Positions 1-5,720 of a stretch of DNA of 11,641 bases are shown piece by piece (positions within the stretch are counted from its first letter, which is position 1; the number at the start of each line of letters is the position of its first letter). The notes under the pieces are model-generated. The model worked only from the letters and a program-made list of their open reading frames with translations. It had not been told where the DNA came from and did not search any database. The position numbers and the translations under genes are program-made. This DNA comes from Chlorobiota bacterium (GTDB lineage Bacteria > Bacteroidota > Bacteroidia > Flavobacteriales > Flavobacteriaceae). The DNA lies in the NCBI GenBank assembly GCA_013153655.1, contig JAADEB010000057.1, positions 1 to 11,641 of the forward strand, written 5' to 3'.

Positions 1-37
1 TGTGTTCTTCGGTGTAATTGACTTGTTGCTTGGCCAT
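1..37 (-). CDS. parE: N-terminus of probable DNA topoisomerase IV subunit B (partial)
   Basis: Reading the minus strand from an ATG at 37 gives MAKQQVNYTEEH before the window ends. This resembles the usual opening of Bacteroidota topoisomerase IV subunit B / GyrB-type ATPases, where a short MA-K-x-YTE segment precedes the conserved RSLDWKEHIRxRPGMYIG stretch; that stretch would lie outside the window. The start is supported by a TATCTTTG box 17 bases upstream. If correct, the product is the ATPase subunit of the enzyme that decatenates daughter chromosomes. With only 12 residues visible, identity rests on remembered family N-termini and remains tentative. Confidence 0.45.
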   Translation of the reverse strand, partial: MAKQQVNYTEEH

Positions 38-54
38 AAATGCGCTTATTAAAG

Positions 55-62
55 CAAAGATA
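55..62 (-). promoter_or_regulatory. -7 promoter box for the left-edge gene
   Basis: On the minus strand the sequence is TATCTTTG, a perfect match to the Bacteroidota -7 consensus TAnnTTTG, with the ATG 17 bases further on. No clear TTG-type -33 element is visible at the expected distance, because that position is already in repeat-type sequence. Confidence 0.55.
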
Positions 63-85
63 CGAAAAAATGAGCGGGGAGTTTT

Positions 86-239
86 GTTAAATCGTGCAAT
101 CGTTAAATCGTTAAACCGGTATAATGACGGATGACCGATGACCGGTAGCCGGTGCATTTTCGGGAAACGGGAAATGGGGAACGGGGAACGTGGTTTTTTG
201 TTAAATCGTTAAACCGTTAAATCGTTAAATCGTTGAATG
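86..239. repeat. Left copy of a mosaic intergenic repeat (octamer runs around a TGACCGG/GGGGAACG core)
   Basis: The segment has three blocks. Positions 86-117 are four 8-bp units of the type GTTAAATC/GTGCAATC/GTTAAACC. Positions 125-150 carry overlapping ATGACCGG-like units. Positions 151-194 run from GGTGCATTTTCGG through GGAAA and GGGGAACG steps. Positions 200-239 are five more octamers (GTTAAATC, GTTAAACC, GTTAAATC, GTTAAATC, GTTGAATG). The same blocks in the same order and orientation recur at 11388-11532, including the identical 18-mer CGTGCAATCGTTAAATCG (93-110 and 11411-11428) and the 13-mer GGTGCATTTTCGG (151-163 and 11458-11470). No open reading frame or transposase is associated. 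Function unknown. Confidence 0.85.
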
Positions 240-244
240 GGGAC

Positions 245-268
245 TTTAACTTTAACCTTAACATTAAC
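245..268. repeat. Four hexamer units of NTTAAC
   Basis: TTTAAC, TTTAAC, CTTAAC and ATTAAC follow one another without a gap, a degenerate 6-bp tandem array directly after the octamer block. It belongs to the same repeat-filled spacer (38-482) and has no visible gene-related role. Confidence 0.6.
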
Positions 269-288
269 TAAATCAAAGTGTTACATCT

Positions 289-323
289 GTCATTCCGAAG
301 GAGTTTACGACTGAGGAATCTCC
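289..323. repeat. GTCATTCCGAAGGAG...GAGGAATCTCC interspersed element
   Basis: The 35-bp segment begins GTCATTCCGAAGGAG and ends GAGGAATCTCC. It contains nested inverted pairs: ATTCC with GGAAT, and GGAG with CTCC. Similar GTCATTCCGAA...GAGGAATCTC phrases are, from memory, common in intergenic regions of Bacteroidota and some other bacteria. Only one copy lies in this window, so its repeat nature here rests on that recollection. Confidence 0.45.
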
Positions 324-330
324 TATTTCT

Positions 331-450
331 GTTAAACCGTTCAATCATGGAATCGTTGAATCGCCATGTCCGCCTCAGGCGGATTAAATCGGTTAATGAC
401 CCTGTGACTTTTTATTACGTTTACCGTTCCACGTTTACCGTTCTACGTTT
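331..450. repeat. Octamer run, CCGCC palindrome and 14-bp tandem repeat
   Basis: Positions 331-362 hold four octamer units (GTTAAACC, GTTCAATC, ATGGAATC, GTTGAATC) of the same family as at 86-239. Positions 369-383 form the hairpin TCCGCC-TCA-GGCGGA. Positions 417-450 are a 14-bp direct repeat, ACGTTTACCGTTCC then ACGTTTACCGTTCT then ACGTTT. A 74-codon frame crosses this area (278-502) but only translates the repeats, so no gene is called. The hairpin lacks a T-run on either strand and is not a convincing terminator. Confidence 0.7.
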
Positions 451-482
451 CCCAAAAACACTTTCTCCTTTGACCTTTTATC

Positions 483-1241
483 CTAATGTTCTTTGGAAGT
501 AAGGTTTATTAATTTTTCCAAACCTTCCGTAATGGCAAAGGATTCGGTGTAAACATCCTCGGGTTCGGTTTGTTTTTTCCGGATTATTTTGCGGAAACGG
601 CGAATGCGCGAAGCCAATTCATTCAAGCGGGATTTGTCGGCTTTTTCGTTATTGAAGAGCATGCTCCAAAACTTGTTGTTACGGACATTAAATATGGACA
701 ATTTGGCTTCCAAAAGGGTCTTGAAACGCGTATCTCCGGTACGTTCGTACAGAATATACAGTAAGGAAAGATAATGAAGGCCGGCGGCATAATCGGGCAA
801 CATTTCCGAAGGGGATTGTTCCCGCATTCCCGGTTTGATTTGCTTGGCCCAATGCCGCAAGGTTTGTGCAAGGCGGTCGTAGTATTGCAATAATTTTTGC
901 TCCATTCCTTTGACGGGTGTATGAACGCACTTGTTGCGAATACCGGTCCAGTAAGCCGCAGTTTGTTGGAAATAGGCCGAATGACCGGGATGCCGGAGCG
1001 TGTATTGTTCCAGCGTAAGCAAATGGTTTTGGCTCAGAGCGATGGATTCGTCCAATTGGGCCGAAGTATGTTCCGGATCCACTCCTTGGAGATAGAAAAA
1101 ATAATTTTCCAAAACATGCAGAACCGTATTATTGAGTGCGCGAACGGCTTCGTAGGCTTGGTCGTCCGTCACCTCACGGATTTCCTGGGCCGGTGAAATC
1201 ATCCACCAGAAGGTCAGCAACAGGAGCCCTATTTTTTTCAT
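483..1241 (-). CDS. Secreted helical protein of unknown function, third gene of a three-gene cassette
   Basis: I do not recognise a named family. Reading from MKKIGLLLL, residues 1-19 form a Sec signal peptide (hydrophobic LLLLTFWWMI, then SPAQ, likely cleaved at PA|Q). The remaining 230 or so residues look entirely alpha-helical, with no membrane segment. A tryptophan near residue 98 in a YWxGIR context is followed by YYD at about 120-122, matching a W-x(about 20-22)-Y spacing in the two upstream genes; the C-terminus is basic (RIRRFRKIIRKKQ). The start chosen at 1241 makes TGATG with the stop of the upstream gene. An ATG at 1250 would add MDL and put an acidic residue in the signal peptide, so it is less likely. 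The protein probably acts in the periplasm and is cotranscribed with the two genes upstream. Confidence 0.75.
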   Translation of the reverse strand: MKKIGLLLLTFWWMISPAQEIREVTDDQAYEAVRALNNTVLHVLENYFFYLQGVDPEHTSAQLDESIALSQNHLLTLEQYTLRHPGHSAYFQQTAAYWTGIRNKCVHTPVKGMEQKLLQYYDRLAQTLRHWAKQIKPGMREQSPSEMLPDYAAGLHYLSLLYILYERTGDTRFKTLLEAKLSIFNVRNNKFWSMLFNNEKADKSRLNELASRIRRFRKIIRKKQTEPEDVYTESFAITEGLEKLINLTSKEH

Positions 1242-2047
1242 CAAATCCATTTGTTGTTTTTAAAAAGGTCTTGTACAAATCGATCGAATTTGCGGTTGAA
1301 TTTGTCAAATGAAGTATAAAACACGCGCGGGTCGTAGCGGCGGTCCACGGCTTGCTTGAAAAACACCAGGTCGGCATAAAGGGATTTCAATTGTCGCCGC
1401 ATGCCGGGATCTTTTCCGTAAACTTCAAATAATTTTTTCACGCGGGACAAGGCCTTATCGAACAAGTCCGAACCGTTGCCTTCGGCAAATCCCTTGGAAA
1501 CAAAAGCCGAGCGGTATGCTTTGTGTTGCAACAGATAGGAACCGAAAGCTCTTTGTGCGTCGGAATAGAAACGCAGGGCGTTGTCGATATGAGAAAGGGT
1601 CTGCTCGTCCATCCCCAAATATTTTTGCAAGGTACGGATAAATTGTTCCTCGGCATCCACGGTGATTTTATACCATTTGGCCAATTGTTTGACCTGGGAG
1701 GACTTGTTGCTTTCGGCATTGATCAGCCATTGCATCCACATTTCGGATTTTCGCCGCAGTTTTTCGGCCTGTTTGACCAATTCATCGCTCTGAGACGGTA
1801 CTTTGTTGGAGATAGTATCCAAAAGTGCCAGAAAATGTTGGCGGTCGGCCTTCCATTTTTTTCGGGTATCCACGGGATTGATAGCCTGTTCTTTCAGAAT
1901 CCAATCCAGCATCAGCCGGTCGGTGTAGGCTCGTGCTTCGAGGCTCTGTTCGTAGAGAACAGTCAGTTGATTAACGTCATATTGCGCGTGTAGCACCCGG
2001 GTGCCCGCCCATCCGATAAATAAAACCGTAAACAGGATTTTTTTCAT
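1241..2047 (-). CDS. Secreted helical protein of unknown function, second gene of the cassette
   Basis: This gene encodes 268 residues. Residues 1-21 are a signal peptide (MKKILFTVLFIGWAGTRVLHA, cleavage before QYD). The rest is predicted from composition to be helical and highly charged, without cysteines or further membrane segments. The segment LYEQSLEARAYTDRL (31-45) lines up with LYESILEMQVASYRL in the first gene, and W104 plus W125-Y126 match the W/Y spacing seen in its neighbours. This suggests ancient paralogy or a shared four-helix-bundle fold. Its ATG overlaps the preceding stop as ATGA (2044-2047), and its own TGA overlaps the next start, so all three genes are translationally coupled. 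The fold is inferred and the function unknown; a PilJ-like sensor bundle is the best guess. Confidence 0.8.
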   Translation of the reverse strand: MKKILFTVLFIGWAGTRVLHAQYDVNQLTVLYEQSLEARAYTDRLMLDWILKEQAINPVDTRKKWKADRQHFLALLDTISNKVPSQSDELVKQAEKLRRKSEMWMQWLINAESNKSSQVKQLAKWYKITVDAEEQFIRTLQKYLGMDEQTLSHIDNALRFYSDAQRAFGSYLLQHKAYRSAFVSKGFAEGNGSDLFDKALSRVKKLFEVYGKDPGMRRQLKSLYADLVFFKQAVDRRYDPRVFYTSFDKFNRKFDRFVQDLFKNNKWI

Positions 2048-2820
2048 CTATATGCGGTGGTTTTGGCGGGGTTAAACATAAGGTAAATATGCAAATTCAG
2101 GGTGTTGGCCATGGAAAAAAGGGTCTTTTCGGGCGAGAAAAGCACATTATGGAGATTGAAATAATAGAAATTCCAGTCATTGAGCACTTGTGCCAACATG
2201 GGCACCGATGCCCCGGCCGTTCCCGCCTTGCGCCGGCGTATTTCGTTCAGGTAAGCCTTGGCTTTGCCAACGGATTCCCTCAATATGCCTTTGAGACTTT
2301 GGCTCAACGGATAATGGGCGGTGATGTATCCTATGTTGGTCAAATAAACCGCTTTGCGAATCTCGTATTTCAGCCGTATGTCGCGTATATCCGGATGGGT
2401 TTTCACCAAGCGTTCCTCCAAGGTATCGGCCATCACCGAAAGCAATTGGTCCATGGTTTTACAATCGTAATAAAACTTAACGAATTCCTTTTCGGACAAA
2501 GGATTCAGCATGCCCAAACGCATATTGTTCCAAATATCTTCCACCGCGCCGAATTGCTCTTCCATACCCGTGCCTTCGATGGATTCCAAAATGTTTCCGA
2601 TGGTTTGTTCGCTTATGGTGATGGCTTGGCCCATGTCGGGTTGGATGAGTTCGAAATCCGGAAAATAAATCTCATAGAGCTTGTCACGCGACAAACGGTA
2701 GGAAGCCACTTGCATTTCCAAGATGGATTCATACAGGGGCAACGGGTCTTTCTCCTGTGACCACAAAGATGACAGGAATATTATGAAGATGAAAAAAATA
2801 TGTCGCATTTTATTTAACAT
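2044..2820 (-). CDS. Secreted helical protein of unknown function, first gene of the cassette (possible PilJ-like bundle)
   Basis: This gene encodes 258 residues. Residues 1-21 (MLNKMRHIFFIFIIFLSSLWS) are a signal peptide; an internal ATG at 2808 (Met5) is an alternative start. The mature part looks like successive amphipathic helices: LYESILEMQVASYRLSRDKL (29-48), then AITISEQTIGNILESIE (66-82), then VEDIWNNMR (93-101), then FYYDCKTMDQLLSVMADTLEERL (116-138). That order is what I expect of the type IV pili methyl-accepting chemotaxis transducer N-terminal (PilJ) domain, but the hallmark RMLSQ motif is degenerate and no HAMP or signalling domain follows. A TATCTTTG promoter box lies 25 bases upstream. 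It is divergent from uvrC and appears to lead the three-gene operon. Confidence 0.8.
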   Translation of the reverse strand: MLNKMRHIFFIFIIFLSSLWSQEKDPLPLYESILEMQVASYRLSRDKLYEIYFPDFELIQPDMGQAITISEQTIGNILESIEGTGMEEQFGAVEDIWNNMRLGMLNPLSEKEFVKFYYDCKTMDQLLSVMADTLEERLVKTHPDIRDIRLKYEIRKAVYLTNIGYITAHYPLSQSLKGILRESVGKAKAYLNEIRRRKAGTAGASVPMLAQVLNDWNFYYFNLHNVLFSPEKTLFSMANTLNLHIYLMFNPAKTTAYR

Positions 2821-2845
2821 ACCCCGGAAATAAGCTTGTATGCAA

Positions 2846-2853
2846 CAAAGATA
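2846..2853 (-). promoter_or_regulatory. -7 promoter box for the three-gene secreted cassette
   Basis: The minus strand reads TATCTTTG, a perfect TAnnTTTG match, giving a leader of about 20 bases before the ATG at 2820. No good -33 TTG is seen upstream. It lies in the 170-bp divergent spacer shared with uvrC. Confidence 0.55.
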
Positions 2854-2951
2854 ATCATTTGTTTTTGAATCTTATTTATCATTCTTTGTTTATTCATTAA
2901 GATAATATTAGCCCTCACCGGGAGCATTCCGCAAATTACATACCAAATTTT

Positions 2952-2959
2952 TACCTTTG
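2952..2959 (+). promoter_or_regulatory. -7 promoter box for uvrC
   Basis: The plus strand reads TACCTTTG, matching TAnnTTTG. Transcription would begin around 2963-2966, leaving about 25 bases before the ATG at 2991. This supports ATG 2991 as the real translation start of uvrC even though it is out of frame in the sequence as given. Confidence 0.5.
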
Positions 2960-2996
2960 AACATAGGAAAATCCGGCCTTCGCTATCACAATGAAT

Positions 2997-3007
2997 AAAA
3001 AAAAAAA
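2997..3007 (+). other. Run of 11 A's separating the likely uvrC ATG from its reading frame
   Basis: ATGAAT at 2991-2996 is followed by exactly 11 A's. With 11 A's the ATG frame stops at TGA 3069-3071 after 26 codons. With 10 (or 13) A's the ATG would read MNKKKTHPVREQARLLPRLPGIYRF, running directly into the UvrC GIY-YIG domain. The tract is therefore either a slippage site, a phase-variable homopolymer, or a one-base sequence error. Confidence 0.7.
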
Positions 3008-3033
3008 CACATCCGGTCCGCGAACAAGCCCGT

Positions 3034-4812
3034 TTGTTGCCCCGTCTGCCGGGGATTTACCGTTTTTATGACAAGGACGGAAAAATCATTTATATAGGAA
3101 AAGCCAAGGATTTGCGAAAACGGGTTATGTCTTATTTTTCGAAGACTCCCACCGGCAAACATGCCTTACTGATGCAACGCATGCAACGATTGGATCATAT
3201 CGTTACGGAAAACGAAACCGAAGCCTTCCTGCTGGAAAACATCCAAATCAAGCACCACAAGCCGCGCTACAATATCTTGCTCAAAGACGATAAAACCTAT
3301 CCCTGGATCGTTATTCGTCATGAAGCCTTCCCACGTGTGGAACTCACCCGCCGATGGGAAAAGGGTGCCGGCGAATATTTCGGTCCGTATCCCTCGGTCT
3401 ATATGGCACGAACCCTGTTGGAATTGATTCACGACCTGTTTCCCTTACGTACCTGCAAACTGGATTTACGTCCCGAAAAAATTGCCCGCGGCCAATATCA
3501 AGTGTGCCTGGAATATCATTTGGGCCGGTGCAAAGCACCCTGTACCGGCGGACAAACCGAAGAAGACTACGGGGAAAATATAAAACGCATCCGCGAAATC
3601 CTCAAAGGCAATTTTCGCCCCGCCATGGCTTATTTGGAACAACAAATGCTGGGACACGCCAACCGCCTGGCCTTTGAAAAAGCCCAATGGTTCAAAGACA
3701 AAATGGATGCACTGAACCATTACCAGGCACGCTCCACCGTGGTGAATCCCAAATTGGGCAATGTGGCGGTGTTTTCTCTCATAGCCGACCCCCAACGTGC
3801 TTATGTCAATTTTATGGAAGTGGCCAACGGCTCCATTATCCGCGCCAAGAATATGGAAATCCGTCGCAAATGGAATGAAACCGACGAGGAAATTCTGGCG
3901 GCGGCCATCGGAGATATCTACACCCAATTTTCCCGTACCGTCAAGGAAATCATCGTGCCTTTCCGGGTGGAAATTCCTTTGAAAACACGCCAAACCGTCC
4001 CCCGGCGCGGCGATAAGAAAAAATTGCTTGACCTCTCGGAAAAAAACGCCCGTTACTTCCGAATCGAACGGCGTAAACAATTGCAAATCAAGAACCCCGA
4101 AGAACACAAACGCCGCCTGCTGGAACAAGTCAAAACCGACCTGCGGCTGGATAAATTACCCTTCAAAATGGAATGTTTCGACATTTCCCATACCCAAGGG
4201 ACCGAAAAAACCGCCTCATGCGTTGTTTTCCACCAATTGAAACCCGCCAAAAAGGAATACCGCCATTTTAAAATCAAAACCGTGGAAGGCATCGACGACT
4301 ATGCCGCCATGCGCGAGGTGGTGTATCGCCGCTACAAACGCCTGCTGGACGAAGGAAAAGACTTACCGGAATTGGTGGTTATCGACGGCGGAAAAGGACA
4401 ATTGAACGCCGCCATGGAAAGCCTCCGAAAATTGGGTATAGAAAACCAAGTTCAATTAATCGGTATTGCCAAACGGCTGGAAGAAATTTACCGTCCCGGC
4501 GATCCCCTGCCCCTTTATTTGGACAAACGTTCCGAAACCCTCAAAATCATTCAACAAATCCGCAACGAAGCCCACCGTTTCGGACTGCGTCTCCACCGCA
4601 AACGAAGAGACCGGAAAAGCGTCCAAACGCGCCTTACTTCACTGCCGGGAATCGGGGAAAAAACCGCCGTCAAACTCTTGCGGCATTTCGGCAGCATGCC
4701 CCGCATCGAACAAGCCTCCGTGGAGGAATTGGCAAAAGTGTTGGGACCCAAAAGAGCCCGCCTTTTATATGAACGGCTACATCCTTCCGCCGGTTCAAGC
4801 GGGGGCGATTAA
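3034..4812 (+). CDS. uvrC: Excinuclease ABC subunit C (UvrC); start uncertain
   Basis: UvrC makes both incisions around a UvrB-bound DNA lesion in nucleotide excision repair. Numbered from the TTG at 3034, the GIY-YIG nuclease is at about 6-82 (GIYRFYDKDGKIIYIG, with the likely catalytic Glu68 in LLENIQIK). Cysteines 141, 158, 166 and 170 form the conserved set (CLEYHLGRCKAPC) linked to an iron-sulfur cluster in UvrC. The UvrB-interacting UVR motif is at about 194-228. The RNase H-like nuclease shows D383 (CFDISH), D422 (GIDDYAAMR), D451 (VIDGGKGQ) and H514. Tandem helix-hairpin-helix sequence follows at 534-583. The 592 residues are near family length. TTG 3034 is the first in-frame start codon, but homology and the promoter favour ATG 2991 read through a slipped poly-A run, which would add 14 residues. 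The last 18 bp overlap the convergent kinase gene. Confidence 0.97.
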   Translation: MLPRLPGIYRFYDKDGKIIYIGKAKDLRKRVMSYFSKTPTGKHALLMQRMQRLDHIVTENETEAFLLENIQIKHHKPRYNILLKDDKTYPWIVIRHEAFPRVELTRRWEKGAGEYFGPYPSVYMARTLLELIHDLFPLRTCKLDLRPEKIARGQYQVCLEYHLGRCKAPCTGGQTEEDYGENIKRIREILKGNFRPAMAYLEQQMLGHANRLAFEKAQWFKDKMDALNHYQARSTVVNPKLGNVAVFSLIADPQRAYVNFMEVANGSIIRAKNMEIRRKWNETDEEILAAAIGDIYTQFSRTVKEIIVPFRVEIPLKTRQTVPRRGDKKKLLDLSEKNARYFRIERRKQLQIKNPEEHKRRLLEQVKTDLRLDKLPFKMECFDISHTQGTEKTASCVVFHQLKPAKKEYRHFKIKTVEGIDDYAAMREVVYRRYKRLLDEGKDLPELVVIDGGKGQLNAAMESLRKLGIENQVQLIGIAKRLEEIYRPGDPLPLYLDKRSETLKIIQQIRNEAHRFGLRLHRKRRDRKSVQTRLTSLPGIGEKTAVKLLRHFGSMPRIEQASVEELAKVLGPKRARLLYERLHPSAGSSGGD

Positions 4813-5712
4813 ATCCTTATAGGAAAAGATAACCGGATAACCTTTATCGCGAAAATAAGCCGGCGTGTCGCCATCGCCAACGGCCATAATCATGTCGCCG
4901 CCCCAGGCACCCAGGCTTTTGATGCTCCCTTCGAAATCGGGGAACAAGGTTTCGCGAACGGGCTTGCGTTGGAGCACTTTTCCTATAAGAGATTCATGTT
5001 CGTCAATTAACTCACGAAAACGTTTACGGCTATGGCAATGAACGATTTCTTCGGAAATAGCCGTTATTCGTTCTATTTGTTCGGGGCGGAACCGGAGGTT
5101 GCGGTATTTTTTCAACACCTTGGCGGTGTTTTGCTTGCGGTTGAGATGAACGAAATAAATATGTTTTCTGAACCGGGGTTTCCATTCCGTAAAACACCAC
5201 CGGCGCCGGCCATCCCGGTATTCGAAAAGCAAGTGTTTGCCTCCGGTGGCTACGGCCACGTCGTAGCCGCTTCCGCCGAAAGTTTGATCCAGAAGGTCAA
5301 AGGGATTTACTTGCGTCCATTTGGCCAGGTTGGCCACCAAACTTGACGAAGTGCCCATGCCCCATTCCGGCGAAAATTCCAATACGCTTCGAAGGCTGTA
5401 TCCGCGCCTGAAAAGATGCGGTTGCATACGATGGATAACGGACAATATATTCTGAATCAACCGGGATTCCGAAGTTTTACGACCGGACGTTTGATGTTTC
5501 AAATCCCGCGTGTAGGTGGCTTCCATCCACACGGAGCCGTCGGGCAGGATGCTTTCCCATTTGATATGCGACTCCAAATGGGGTTGCACGTAGAGGTGTT
5601 GTTTGAATTTTACGGGAACGGCCAAAGCCCGGGCACCGTGAAGGACGGCATACTCACCGGTGATGAGCAATTTTCCGTGGCTTGCCACATGCAAAGGTTC
5701 CAAAATAGTCAT
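4795..5712 (-). CDS. GYDIA-type GHMP kinase, probable mevalonate-pathway kinase
   Basis: This is a small-molecule kinase of the GHMP superfamily, 305 residues. Motif 1 is SHGKLLITGEYAVLHGA (11-27). The glycine-serine ATP loop is PEWGMGTSSSL (115-125). GGSGYDVAVATGG (146-158) carries the presumed catalytic Asp151 at the position of the mevalonate kinase Asp; the family name motif GYDIA reads GYDVA here. Motif 3 is LGAWGGD (267-273). The gene starts 8 bp after the stop of HMG-CoA reductase on the same strand, so the two are very likely cotranscribed. That suggests the substrate is mevalonate or a phosphorylated mevalonate, but I cannot tell which from sequence. No separate promoter is seen. Its 3' end overlaps uvrC by 18 bp with no room for a terminator. 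Confidence 0.88.
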   Translation of the reverse strand: MTILEPLHVASHGKLLITGEYAVLHGARALAVPVKFKQHLYVQPHLESHIKWESILPDGSVWMEATYTRDLKHQTSGRKTSESRLIQNILSVIHRMQPHLFRRGYSLRSVLEFSPEWGMGTSSSLVANLAKWTQVNPFDLLDQTFGGSGYDVAVATGGKHLLFEYRDGRRRWCFTEWKPRFRKHIYFVHLNRKQNTAKVLKKYRNLRFRPEQIERITAISEEIVHCHSRKRFRELIDEHESLIGKVLQRKPVRETLFPDFEGSIKSLGAWGGDMIMAVGDGDTPAYFRDKGYPVIFSYKDLIAPA

Positions 5713-5720
5713 AAGGCTAT

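Noticed and set aside
86..239. The octamer arrays as a CRISPR array
   Set aside because: Units are 8 bp and contiguous with no unique spacers, and there are no cas genes.
278..502. A 74-codon plus-strand open frame in the left spacer
   Set aside because: It translates octamer, hairpin and 14-mer repeats (giving Leu/Arg-rich sequence) and runs into the end of the secreted cassette; there is no promoter or homology.
3328..3342. TTCCCACGTGTGGAA, a CACGTG-centred near-palindrome that might be parS
   Set aside because: Outside the central CACGTG the arms (TTCC/TGGAA) do not match the TGTTT/AAACA arms of parS, and it lies within conserved uvrC codons.
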